A DNA stretch of 24,161 bases from an uncultured Lachnoclostridium sp. (GCA_905212635.1 CAJMFH010000037.1:1-24161), one strand, 5' to 3'; shown: positions 16,592 to 23,779, counted from the stretch's first letter. Notes: generated from the letters alone by a model not told the origin. Numbers and translations: made by a program.

Positions 16592-16653
16592 TTTATTGCT
16601 TTAAAGGATAACAATTCGCGCCCCATGTATGGCAGAAAGCAGAGGAAACAAAA

Positions 16654-17730
16654 ATGTACTATCTATATCCCGATTATTATAAAAAATTTCAGTGTACCGC
16701 AGACAAATGTATCGACACCTGCTGCGCGGAATGGCAGATTGTGATTGATGATGACCATCTGGAAAAATATGGTAATTATAAAGGCGGTTATAAAGATACT
16801 TTATGCAAAAATATTGACTGGGAAGAGGGCGTATTTGCCCACAATAAACGCGGGAAATGTGCCTTTTTGCGGGATGACAATTTATGTGATATGTACATCC
16901 ATATGGGGGCAGACAGTTTGTGCAGCACTTGCCGAGAATACCCGCGTCACACCGAAGAATTTGAGAATCTGCGCGAGATCACGCTTTCTCTTTCCTGTCC
17001 GGAAGTTGCAAAAATTGTAATGAATACAACAGAGCCTGTTACCTTTATTTCCAACGAAGATGACGTGGATGAAAGTTATGAGGAATTTGATTACTTTTTA
17101 TTTTCTGAACTTGAAGACGTTCGCGAAGAAATGATCCGGATCATGCAAAACCGCAGTGTAAGCATCCGAGATAGAATTGGAAAAATATTACAGGCCGGTG
17201 CTTCGGTACAGCATCATTATGATGCCGGTTCACTTATTTTATGGAAGGAATCTGATGAGACGGATCGTGTCTGTGTAAAAGATGAATATGAATTTTTTGA
17301 AAGGTTATTTCTATTTTTATTTGAAGAATTTGAAATCTTGTATCCGCAATGGGCAGAGGTTTTGGTGGAATCTCGTTTATTTTTATTTAGCGAGGGCAGA
17401 GAAGTTTTTGAGCAAAATAAAGAGGAGTTCGAAACCTGGTGGAACACAAGTAGTCTGACTCCTCTTGAAATCGTTTTGGAACAATTGGTTGTCTATTTTA
17501 TCTCCGTCTATCTGCTCGGTGCCGTATACGACAAAAATGTACTCGGAAAAATCGACGCCTGCATCGGCCACACCATCGAGATTTATCTGCTGCTCTTAGG
17601 ACGATGGCTGAAACACGGCGAATTGACAATGGACGATGTGATGGAAGTCGTTTACTGCTATTCAAGAGAAATCGAGCATTCCGATGAAAATTTGGAATTC
17701 GCGGAAATGCTAAACTGGTTTGAGCGGTAA
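16654..17730 (+). CDS. fliB: FliB-like flagellin lysine-N-methylase family protein
   Basis: A 358-residue cytoplasmic protein of the FliB family, which methylates lysines of flagellin in Salmonella and carries a YkgJ-like cysteine cluster thought to bind an iron-sulfur centre. Visible here: C14, C19, C23-C24 (FQCTADKCIDTCCAEWQI), C69 and C78 (GKCAFLRDDNLCDMY), C90 and C93 (CSTCREYPR), and C115 (SCPEVAK). The order and spacing match the family N-terminus. The C-terminal two thirds are helical and acidic, without a motif I recognise. The start has AGAGGA 7 bases upstream. No flagellin gene is nearby, and many Clostridia carry stand-alone copies whose true substrate is untested; the symbol reflects family membership only. 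The gene is convergent with the C_GCAxxG_C_C gene, with 21 bases between the stops. Confidence 0.85.
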   Translation: MYYLYPDYYKKFQCTADKCIDTCCAEWQIVIDDDHLEKYGNYKGGYKDTLCKNIDWEEGVFAHNKRGKCAFLRDDNLCDMYIHMGADSLCSTCREYPRHTEEFENLREITLSLSCPEVAKIVMNTTEPVTFISNEDDVDESYEEFDYFLFSELEDVREEMIRIMQNRSVSIRDRIGKILQAGASVQHHYDAGSLILWKESDETDRVCVKDEYEFFERLFLFLFEEFEILYPQWAEVLVESRLFLFSEGREVFEQNKEEFETWWNTSSLTPLEIVLEQLVVYFISVYLLGAVYDKNVLGKIDACIGHTIEIYLLLLGRWLKHGELTMDDVMEVVYCYSREIEHSDENLEFAEMLNWFER

Positions 17731-17751
17731 CTTTTTCACTATTTTCATCCG

Positions 17752-18147
17752 TCACGCCTGATTCATAACTTCGTCCATGATCTCTATGGATTCCTTGATC
17801 ATATTATCGCAGTGTGTCTTTTTCTCGCCACCTTTTTCTGCATTGGCACGTAAAAGATCCGCACAGTCAGTCATGCCATCGTGGTTTTCTGCCATTTTCC
17901 GGCGATAGGTCTGAAATGCCTGTGGGGAGTCAAATCCTTTGGCACCAAGCACCATAAGAGCTGCTGTGATTGCACCGCAGGTTCCTCCGCAGCGCATTCC
18001 TGCCCCGAAATTACTTCCGACTGCGGCAGCAAGCTCTTCACTCATCCCCATTTCTTTCGCATACACACGAAGGATTGTCTGGGCGCAATTGTTGCACATC
18101 GGTGTCGCATTTCTAAGTTTCATCGCTTCTTCTACATGTTTATTCAT
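17752..18147 (-). CDS. C_GCAxxG_C_C family redox-type protein
   Basis: A 131-residue Cys-rich protein of the C_GCAxxG_C_C family, thought to be redox-active or metal-binding. The start at 18147 has AAGGAG 6 bases upstream; the Met further upstream at 18171 precedes the RBS. Visible Cys: C18 and C21 (MCNNCAQTIL), C53 and C57 (GMRCGGTCGAITAALMVLG), C95 (TDCADLL) and C113 (THCDNM). The family's first motif usually reads GCAQ; here Asn replaces the Gly (NCAQ). It is the last gene of an operon: the SDR stop lies 24 bases upstream. Association with an SDR oxidoreductase and a cupin suggests a small redox or stress function; the reaction is unknown. Confidence 0.85.
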   Translation of the reverse strand: MNKHVEEAMKLRNATPMCNNCAQTILRVYAKEMGMSEELAAAVGSNFGAGMRCGGTCGAITAALMVLGAKGFDSPQAFQTYRRKMAENHDGMTDCADLLRANAEKGGEKKTHCDNMIKESIEIMDEVMNQA

Positions 18148-18171
18148 AGTCTTCTCCTTTTTCATCTGCAC

Positions 18172-18939
18172 TTAAAATTTCTTCTTTTGCAACCGTCCAA
18201 TCATAGGAATTAACATTTTCTGTGGTACAAACCGCGCCACCGTGGTCGCCGCACGAATGGTAAATTTGGGAACAATGACAATCTTTCGTTTTCGCATCTG
18301 TTCGAGCGCATAGGACGCACAATATTGAGGCGTGATGCCGGGCAGCGCAAATTTTACTTTTGCCACATCATTGAACTCCGTATCAACCGGTCCCGGGCAC
18401 AATGCTCCTACGTAAATGTGGCTCCGCTTGCTGCGCTGTTCTGCTGCCACGGCGCGCGTCAGACTGACCATGTATGCCTTTGTGGCATAATATGCCGCCA
18501 TGAATGGCCCTGCCGGAAGAAGTCCTGCGGAAGATGCCACATTTAAAATATAACCGCTCTTTCCCTGCTTTTCCATTTTCTTAAGCATGAGTTTCATCAA
18601 TAAATGCATCGCTTTAATGTTGACATCAATCATCTGGAGTTCCGTCTCAGCATCAGTATCTGTAAAATTCCCGCAAGCACCAAATCCCGCATTGTTGATC
18701 AATATTTTAATCGGAAATTCTTTCGTTTGCTTCATTACACGCACGCATTCTTCCGGCTGCGAAAGATCTGCGGTAATGATTTCCGTCTGGCATCCATATT
18801 TTACCAGTTCCTGTGCCAATTTTTTCAACCGGCTTTCACGCCTTGCCACAAGAATTAAAGAATATCCTTTTTTTGCCAATTGTCTGGCAAATTCACGCCC
18901 GATCCCGGAACTTGCCCCTGTTATCATTGCATATTTCAT
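18172..18939 (-). CDS. Short-chain dehydrogenase/reductase
   Basis: A 255-residue classical SDR, an NAD(P)-dependent oxidoreductase. The start at 18939 is supported by a purine-rich AAGGGGGG upstream; the longer reading overlaps the cupin gene. Visible motifs: TGASSGIG (7-14) of the Rossmann cofactor site; R33-R34 after the second strand, which favours NADP(H); NNAG (82-85); catalytic Ser around 136-137 (NVASSAG); and Y150-Y-A-T-K154. PGPVDTEF at 182-189 is the usual loop after the active site. The C-terminus is basic and hydrophobic (RFVPQKMLIPMIGRLQKKKF), as in the DltE/YqjQ-like group, which may associate with the membrane. The cupin gene ends 22 bases upstream and the C_GCAxxG gene starts 24 bases downstream, giving a three-gene operon. 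The substrate is unknown. Confidence 0.93.
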   Translation of the reverse strand: MKYAMITGASSGIGREFARQLAKKGYSLILVARRESRLKKLAQELVKYGCQTEIITADLSQPEECVRVMKQTKEFPIKILINNAGFGACGNFTDTDAETELQMIDVNIKAMHLLMKLMLKKMEKQGKSGYILNVASSAGLLPAGPFMAAYYATKAYMVSLTRAVAAEQRSKRSHIYVGALCPGPVDTEFNDVAKVKFALPGITPQYCASYALEQMRKRKIVIVPKFTIRAATTVARFVPQKMLIPMIGRLQKKKF

Positions 18940-18961
18940 ACACTGCCGCCCCCCTTGTCTC

Positions 18962-19291
18962 TTAAAAAATAACAACCAACAGCATTTTAAACTGTTCCAG
19001 TCCGTATACTGCATGTGGATGTTTTGCCGGCATTACGATGGATTCGCCTTCATGAAGAATATATTCCACGCCATCAATGGTAATACGTCCGACACCATCA
19101 AGACAAGTCACAAAAGCATCTCCGCCGGATTCATGAGTGCTAATCTCTTCGCCTTTATCAAAAGAAAACAACGTGACACTGACATGATCATTTTGCGCCA
19201 TAGTTTTCGAAACAACTTGTCCTTCCTGATAAGATACCTGTTCTTTTAATGTTACCACTTCTGCCTTATTAAAATTTTTAATTCCTGTCAT
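18962..19291 (-). CDS. Cupin-domain protein
   Basis: A 109-residue single-domain cupin. The two metal-site motifs can be traced: GEEISTHESGGDAFVTCLDG (His53 in motif 1, with a Gly/Asp where the second His often lies) and GESIVMPAKHPHAVYG (His92 in motif 2). The first motif lacks the usual HxH pair, so metal binding may be atypical. The protein is the right length for small cupins that bind metabolites or metal ions. A GGGAGG RBS precedes the ATG. It heads an operon with an SDR and a C_GCAxxG_C_C protein; a TATAAT-type promoter lies at 19327-19355. The ligand and reaction are unknown. Confidence 0.88.
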   Translation of the reverse strand: MTGIKNFNKAEVVTLKEQVSYQEGQVVSKTMAQNDHVSVTLFSFDKGEEISTHESGGDAFVTCLDGVGRITIDGVEYILHEGESIVMPAKHPHAVYGLEQFKMLLVVIF

Positions 19292-19326
19292 TTTTATTAC
19301 CTCCCGGTTTGGTTTTTCTACTTTTT

Positions 19327-19355
19327 ATTATACACATTTTATATGGAAAAATCCA
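19327..19355 (-). promoter_or_regulatory. Promoter of the cupin-SDR-Cys-rich operon
   Basis: On the minus strand, a perfect TATAAT (19332-19327) lies 35 bases before the cupin start. The position 17 bases upstream reads TGGATT (19355-19350), a weak -35. Confidence 0.5.
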
Positions 19356-19380
19356 CCCATATCTCATGTCATTTCACCCC

Positions 19381-19418
19381 TTGCAATTTAACCTCTGACT
19401 CGATATACTAATAGTATA
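19381..19418 (+). promoter_or_regulatory. Promoter and overlapping palindrome of the metallo-beta-lactamase gene
   Basis: TTGCAA (19381-19386) is followed after 17 bases by TATACT (19404-19409). The -10 is part of a perfect palindrome, TATACTA-A-TAGTATA (19404-19418), which would cover the transcription start and could be an operator. The start codon is at 19446 with AAGAAGG 7 bases upstream. Confidence 0.55.
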
Positions 19419-19445
19419 GCATTTGTATAGAAAGAAGGCCCTTTT

Positions 19446-20558
19446 ATGAATTCATACAGACAACGTAAAACCAAATATCATTTCCATTTTATTTTCATCC
19501 TGTTTCTTGCTTTGTTTTCCGTTTCTGCGTTTCCGGATAATGTCAATGCAAAAGCGTTAAAAAATGCAACATTTGCCTATCTTGATGTCGCTCAGGGAAA
19601 TGCCGAATTGATTAAAATAGGAAGTCAGGCGATTCTGATTGACACCGGCAAACACAGCGAGTACGGCACTTTGCAGTCACAGTTAAAATCTCTTGGCGTA
19701 AAGACAATTTCCACACTCGTCGTAACGCATCCTGACGCAGATCATATGGAAAGTGCAGATGACGTGATCGCGGATTATAAGGTGAAGAAGATTATCCTGC
19801 CTCAGATTGCTTCTACGACCCAATGCTACAAACGTATGATATCTGCCATTTCAAAATATAACGTAAAAATGGTCCACCCACAGACAGGTTGCGTCCTAAA
19901 ACTGGCACCTTCGTGCAAAGGAACGGTTCTTTCTGCCGATGCCAGCAGTTCTGATACCAACGAAGCAAGTATCGTCATGCGTGTCACCTACGGCAGCCGC
20001 TCCTTTCTCTATATGGGCGATGCGACTGCCCGTGTCGAAAATTCCATCCTTGCTTCCGGGAAACCGATTGCCTCGGACATTTACCTTCTTTCGCACCACG
20101 GTTCCGATACCGCAAACGGTGTGCTTTTTGTAAAAAAGGCGTTGTCTTCCAAGTACAAGACGGCGATCATCTCTGTCGGAAAAAATAACAGCTACGGCCA
20201 CCCGGTTGCCAATGTCGTGCGCCGTGCCGAAACCTATGCCAAATCATTATACCGAACAGACCAAAAGGGGTGTATCATTGCCACTACAAATGGAGAAAAT
20301 TTACAGATCAAATTCAAAAAAGTGACGCATTCCGGCAGTTCCTACAGCCGATCCTCCTATCGTACTTCGGGCACTGCCAAATCCTCTGCCGGCAAATCTT
20401 CCTCCGTAAAGGACGTAAGTGAAGTGGTTTATATTACAAAAACCGGCACAAAATACCATACAAAAAACTGCCGCTACTTACGTAGCAGCAGTATCAAAAC
20501 GACATTAAGCGAAGCCAGAAACAAAGGATTGACCCCTTGTTCGGTCTGCAATCCATAA
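19446..20558 (+). CDS. Secreted ComEC-like metallo-beta-lactamase protein with C-terminal Cys motif
   Basis: A 370-residue exported protein. It has a signal peptide or anchor at about 13-36 (ending NVNAKA) and a metallo-beta-lactamase domain at about 41-290 like the detached C-terminal domain of ComEC. Motifs: THPDADH at 94-100 (HxDxDH metal site), GDA at 191-193, LLSHHGS at 214-220 and NSYGHP at 248-253. A Ser-rich linker (295-322) leads to a short C-terminal domain with YITKTGTKYHTKNCRYL and PCSVCNP (C342, C365, C368), which resembles the zinc-binding Cys cluster of Ada-like domains fused to secreted nucleases. A role as an extracellular nuclease or phosphodiesterase is inference. It is convergent with the nitroreductase gene, with 20 bases between them and no terminator hairpin visible. 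Confidence 0.88.
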   Translation: MNSYRQRKTKYHFHFIFILFLALFSVSAFPDNVNAKALKNATFAYLDVAQGNAELIKIGSQAILIDTGKHSEYGTLQSQLKSLGVKTISTLVVTHPDADHMESADDVIADYKVKKIILPQIASTTQCYKRMISAISKYNVKMVHPQTGCVLKLAPSCKGTVLSADASSSDTNEASIVMRVTYGSRSFLYMGDATARVENSILASGKPIASDIYLLSHHGSDTANGVLFVKKALSSKYKTAIISVGKNNSYGHPVANVVRRAETYAKSLYRTDQKGCIIATTNGENLQIKFKKVTHSGSSYSRSSYRTSGTAKSSAGKSSSVKDVSEVVYITKTGTKYHTKNCRYLRSSSIKTTLSEARNKGLTPCSVCNP

Positions 20559-20578
20559 TAATAAAACCAGCCGGTCAA

Positions 20579-21115
20579 TTACCAGAATTTAACAATATCA
20601 TCTGGTGTCTTACGCTTTGGTTTGTTCGGAGACTCTGCCCCATATCCCACCGCGATTACAGCGACAATGGTCTCTGTCTCCGGCACACCAAGGATCTCAC
20701 GGATCTTATCGCTGTCACGAAGTCCCATGATAAGAGTATCCAATCCCAGTTCTTTCGCTTTCAGGATAAAATTTTCATTGTGAAGACCAAGGTCATAATA
20801 ACCCCATCCATTTCCGCATTCATTATCCGGATTTCCCTCGCGGTCAAATCCTGCACGATTCGACACAAAAGTGGTTACAACAAGCGCTGCTCCATCTACT
20901 TTTTTATCGTTTCCGTGAAGCAGACATTTCTGTGCAAAATCTCTGCTTTTGTCTGCATCCAGAATGCAATAATATCTCGCTGTCTGTGAATTTTTCCACG
21001 AAGGAGCCTGAATTGCTGCCTCGACAATCTCATTTATCTGCTCTTTTGTCACCTTTTTTGACGCATCATACGCGCGCACACTTCTTCTGTTTTCTAATAC
21101 TGTCTGAAATTCCAT
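20579..21115 (-). CDS. Nitroreductase-family flavoprotein
   Basis: A 178-residue FMN-dependent nitroreductase-family oxidoreductase. Motifs: RRSVRAYD (10-17), which contacts the FMN phosphate; APSWKNSQ near 37-44; the central GLHNENFILKAKELGLDT segment; and the C-terminal VGYGAESPNKPKRK, all typical of the family. The length is normal for the short, homodimeric type. The start has GGAGG 10 bases upstream, and the promoter at 21161-21188 is strong with an operator-like dyad just downstream. Substrates range from nitro compounds and quinones to flavins and cannot be told from the sequence. The upstream region is an unusual structured non-coding block. Confidence 0.93.
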   Translation of the reverse strand: MEFQTVLENRRSVRAYDASKKVTKEQINEIVEAAIQAPSWKNSQTARYYCILDADKSRDFAQKCLLHGNDKKVDGAALVVTTFVSNRAGFDREGNPDNECGNGWGYYDLGLHNENFILKAKELGLDTLIMGLRDSDKIREILGVPETETIVAVIAVGYGAESPNKPKRKTPDDIVKFW

Positions 21116-21141
21116 GATTCAGTAACCTCCATTTCTGCCAT

Positions 21142-21188
21142 GTTAGGCGTATCTAACTGTATCATATCACATTTAGGTGAAAAGTCAA
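21142..21188 (-). promoter_or_regulatory. Nitroreductase promoter with operator-like dyad
   Basis: On the minus strand, TTGACT (21188-21183) is followed after 16 bases by TATGAT (21166-21161). Just downstream, over the likely start site, lies the dyad GTTAGATACGCCTAAC (21157-21142). Its TTAG/CTAA arms resemble DtxR/IdeR-type metal-repressor boxes; a further TTAGG half-site is on the plus strand at 21172-21176. The regulator is inferred, not shown. Confidence 0.6.
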
Positions 21189-21194
21189 CGGCAA

Positions 21195-21379
21195 GTTTTA
21201 CACTTTTACTTTTAAGAAAAATAAGCCTCTGATTTTCCATTCGGGACCGCTTGCGCTTAGAAGAACACTCGTAGCGGTACATGAGGGCCAAACTACGCCC
21301 TCTATGTACCGACGGTGTTCTAAATCCCTCATATAAAACCAGAGACTTATTTTTTCTATAATAGCAAAGGTGTAAAAAC
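21195..21379. repeat. 185-base imperfect inverted repeat, element 1
   Basis: The two halves of this block fold onto each other. Paired segments from outside in: GTTTTACAC (21195) with GTGTAAAAAC (21370); AATAAGCCTCTG (21220) with CAGAGACTTATT (21340); AGAACAC (21262) with GTGTTCT (21315); GGTACAT (21276) with ATGTACC (21304); AGGGC (21284) with GCCCT (21297), closing on an 8-base loop. It could be a MITE-like repeat or a structured RNA. The small minus-strand reading frame across it is best explained by the repeat itself. Confidence 0.8.
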
Positions 21380-21382
21380 ATA

Positions 21383-21436
21383 TTATTAAAGTAACTATTC
21401 AGCGGCAAACATTGGGCCTAATCGTTACTTATTAAA
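21383..21436. repeat. 38-base hairpin flanked by 8-base direct repeats
   Basis: TTATTAAA occurs at 21383-21390 and again at 21429-21436. Exactly between them lies a 38-base segment that starts with GTAAC and ends with GTTAC; the pairing extends to GTAACTATT/AATCGTTAC with one mismatch. Direct repeats around an inverted-repeat-bounded insert look like a target-site duplication around a very small element; chance is possible in AT-rich DNA. Confidence 0.5.
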
Positions 21437-21619
21437 CGTATGGTCCGACAAGCGACGAAACTTGCTATCGAACGTTATAAATCGATATTTTTAAAAGAAG
21501 AATAAGTCTTATTGCATAAATATCGAGTTTTATGCAATAAGACTGTTCTATTCTTCGATAAAAATAAAGATTTATCGTGAGATAGCTCCCGTTTCTGTCA
21601 CTTGTCAGACCATATGTTT
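21434..21619. repeat. 186-base imperfect inverted repeat, element 2
   Basis: The outer arm GTATGGTCCGACAAGCGAC (21438) matches the complement of the segment ending at 21619 (TATGGTCTGACAAGTGAC), and the similarity continues inwards through GCTATC, ATAAATC, TATTTTT and GAAGAATA. It ends in a perfect 16-base-pair core stem (21505-21520 with 21529-21544) around the loop TATCGAGT. The arms differ by scattered substitutions and small gaps. No gene lies within. It sits 26 bases past the end of the DNA alkylation repair gene and may also serve as its terminator. Confidence 0.82.
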
Positions 21620-21644
21620 TCATCATTTAAAATCAGGGACATAA

Positions 21645-22343
21645 TCAAACGGACTTCCCGCGCAAACTTCGCAAATATCCTTTCTGTTCGTCTGTGATCC
21701 GGTAACTTTCTATCGCCTTTTGAATCGTTTTTCGATGAACCCAGTCCGAAAGCCGGTGTTCTTCCACATAGGGAATAATCGCCTCCCACTGCTTGGCAAG
21801 CGCCGTTGCCATATACCACGCAATCATCATATTCACATAATATTCATCGGACGTTACCGCAGCGACAAGTTCCGCATACTCTGGTTTAAAATCCTCATCC
21901 AGATACAGACGCATCAGCATCCCAATCCCATACCGGATCGTATATGTCTCCCTCGAAACAATCCAGCATTTGATATGCGGCAGAAGTTCTTCTTTATGCT
22001 TTGCAAAACATTTTGGTGCCGGGAAATCACACGTCGCCCAGTTGTCAATATAAGAAAGAAATTTTTCAACCTCTTCCAAACATTTTTCATATTCTTTTAT
22101 GCTCGTAATCAGTAACATATGCAGATTATTTTCTTCGTAATAATGATGAGGAAGATCCTGTAGAAAAGCTTTTGCTTCCTCCCTTTGTGCATATTCCTTT
22201 GTGTATTTGCGAAGCACCGGAGTACGGATTCCTATCACTCGTTCTTTGTCTGTATCCGGGATCAATCTGCTATGAAAATCGCGGTATTTTTTATCCTGCA
22301 ATTCAAACAATTCTGCTTGTAATTTTTCTCTATTATATGTCAT
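21645..22343 (-). CDS. DNA alkylation repair protein, AlkD-like
   Basis: A 232-residue protein of the AlkD/AlkC HEAT-repeat DNA glycosylase family, which removes alkylated purines such as N3- and N7-alkyl bases. It is all-helical. Residues that match the AlkD active site can be seen: W102 and D106 in DNWATCDFPAP, R137 in RETYTIRYGIG and W176 in MIAWYMATAL. The length is normal. The start has AAGGAG 7 bases upstream; this RBS lies in the last two sense codons (Lys, Glu) of the upstream MATE gene, and only one base separates that gene's stop from this ATG, so the two are translationally coupled. Pairing with an efflux pump suggests a joint response to a DNA-damaging compound (inference). Confidence 0.9.
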   Translation of the reverse strand: MTYNREKLQAELFELQDKKYRDFHSRLIPDTDKERVIGIRTPVLRKYTKEYAQREEAKAFLQDLPHHYYEENNLHMLLITSIKEYEKCLEEVEKFLSYIDNWATCDFPAPKCFAKHKEELLPHIKCWIVSRETYTIRYGIGMLMRLYLDEDFKPEYAELVAAVTSDEYYVNMMIAWYMATALAKQWEAIIPYVEEHRLSDWVHRKTIQKAIESYRITDEQKGYLRSLRGKSV

Positions 22344-22344
22344 C

Positions 22345-23700
22345 TTAAATCTCCTTCATTGCTTTCCGGAACTGGAAGAAAAATAGAATCGCTGTAAATG
22401 TCACCGCCATCGTATCTGCCACCGGTTCCGCCATATAAACAGCACTTGTTTTGTCCACTAAAAAAGCCGGCAGAATATAGATCAGCGGAATGAGTAATAC
22501 AAATTTACGAACAACCGCAACCACGATAGAACACAGGGCTTTTCCCAAAGAATTAAATGCCATCTGACAGGAAATCTGTATTCCAAATAAAAACATTGCT
22601 GCAAGGTAGATTCGCAGAGCTTTTTTGGTAAAAGCCAGCAGTACCGCATCAGTTGTAAAAATCCCCGCAAACACCTGTGGAAATAGCATAATAAATCCCC
22701 ACAAAACAATGGAATACACCAGACTCGCTTTTAATAGAAGATAAAAGGCACCTTTCACTCTCTCCGGATTTTTCGCTCCGTAATTGTAACTCATGATTGG
22801 CTGCGCCCCTTGTCCCAGTCCCTGCAAAGGAAGCATGGCAAACTGCATGACACTGGTAAGAATGGTCATTGCGCCAACCGCCACATCTCCTCCATATCTT
22901 AATAAAGAAGAATTAAAGCAGACCGAGATCACGCTTTCACTTGCCTGCATGATAAATAGAGAAGCTCCCAATGCCAGACAAGGAAGAAATACCTTTGGCA
23001 TCAGGCCCAGATTTTCTTTCTTTATCCGAAGAGTCGTTTTTTTGCCAAATAGGAAATGGAGTACCCAGATACACGAACATGCCTGCGAAAGTATTGTCGC
23101 CAGCGCCGCCCCGCGAACGCCAAAACCACAGGCAAAAATGAATATCGGATCCAGCACGATATTGATAATGGCTCCGATCAGAACAGAATACATTCCAATT
23201 TTTGTAAATCCCTGTGCCGTAATAAACATATTCATTCCTAATGTTAATTGAACAAATATCGTTCCAACCGCATAAATATTAAAATAATTAACTGCATATT
23301 CAATCGTATTTTCACTGGCTCCAAATGCAAGCAAAAATGTTCTTCCACCGATGAGCATAATTACCGTCAGCACAATAGAGATCAAAATCTGCAACGTAAA
23401 ACAATTGCCGATAATTTTCTCTGCTGAATCCGTATCTCCTTTTCCCAAAAGAATGGATGCCCTCGGTGCTCCTCCATTTCCAACCAGTGCAGCAAATGCC
23501 GACAAGATCATGATAAGCGGCATACACACACCTACTCCTGTCAAGGCAAGCGCCCCTACTTCCGGAATGTGCCCGATATAAATCCGATCTACAATATTAT
23601 AGAGCATATTGATCATCTGCGCGATCACCGTAGGGATCGCAAGCCGAAACAATAATTTTCCAATCGGTTCTTTTACTAAAAAATCTTTGTTATTATTCAT
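22345..23700 (-). CDS. MATE-family multidrug/cation exporter
   Basis: A 451-residue membrane protein of the MATE family, predicted to export organic cations or drugs in exchange for Na+ or H+. About twelve hydrophobic helices are visible in two similar halves. Family signs include the N-terminal PIGKLLFRLAIPTVIAQMIN, NIVDRIYIGH (35-44), GNGGAPRASILLGKGD near 74-89, and the second-half equivalents QFAMLPLQGLGQGAQPIMSY and NYGAKN. It is closest in style to the MepA-like clostridial group. The RBS is modest (AAAGG about 11 bases from the ATG). The 35 bases between the upstream terminator hairpin and the start hold no good promoter, so expression may depend on read-through from 23780-24103. The AlkD-like gene follows directly. 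Confidence 0.93.
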   Translation of the reverse strand: MNNNKDFLVKEPIGKLLFRLAIPTVIAQMINMLYNIVDRIYIGHIPEVGALALTGVGVCMPLIMILSAFAALVGNGGAPRASILLGKGDTDSAEKIIGNCFTLQILISIVLTVIMLIGGRTFLLAFGASENTIEYAVNYFNIYAVGTIFVQLTLGMNMFITAQGFTKIGMYSVLIGAIINIVLDPIFIFACGFGVRGAALATILSQACSCIWVLHFLFGKKTTLRIKKENLGLMPKVFLPCLALGASLFIMQASESVISVCFNSSLLRYGGDVAVGAMTILTSVMQFAMLPLQGLGQGAQPIMSYNYGAKNPERVKGAFYLLLKASLVYSIVLWGFIMLFPQVFAGIFTTDAVLLAFTKKALRIYLAAMFLFGIQISCQMAFNSLGKALCSIVVAVVRKFVLLIPLIYILPAFLVDKTSAVYMAEPVADTMAVTFTAILFFFQFRKAMKEI

Positions 23701-23730
23701 TTGTAATACTACCTTTCTATATTTGTTGCG

Positions 23731-23756
23731 AAAAGACTGCCAGAAATCTGGCAGCC
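23731..23756 (-). terminator. Intrinsic terminator after the truncated Rpn-family gene
   Basis: On the minus strand, GGCTGCCAG and CTGGCAGTC form a 9-base-pair stem (one G-U pair) around a 4-base loop, followed by TTTT. It starts 24 bases after the stop codon of the Rpn-family fragment and lies directly before the MATE gene. Confidence 0.8.
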
Positions 23757-23779
23757 TTCCTGATTCAGCATTTTCAGTA

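Noticed and set aside
21094..21408. 104-residue minus-strand reading frame between the nitroreductase and the repeat region
   Set aside because: It overlaps the nitroreductase start and promoter and runs through the inverted repeat; its basic, low-complexity product and lack of an RBS fit chance coding in a structured repeat.
23711..23744. Promoter for the MATE gene (CTGGCA, 16 bases, TATAGA)
   Set aside because: The -35 lies in the terminator stem and the start of transcription would fall within or after the ribosome binding site.
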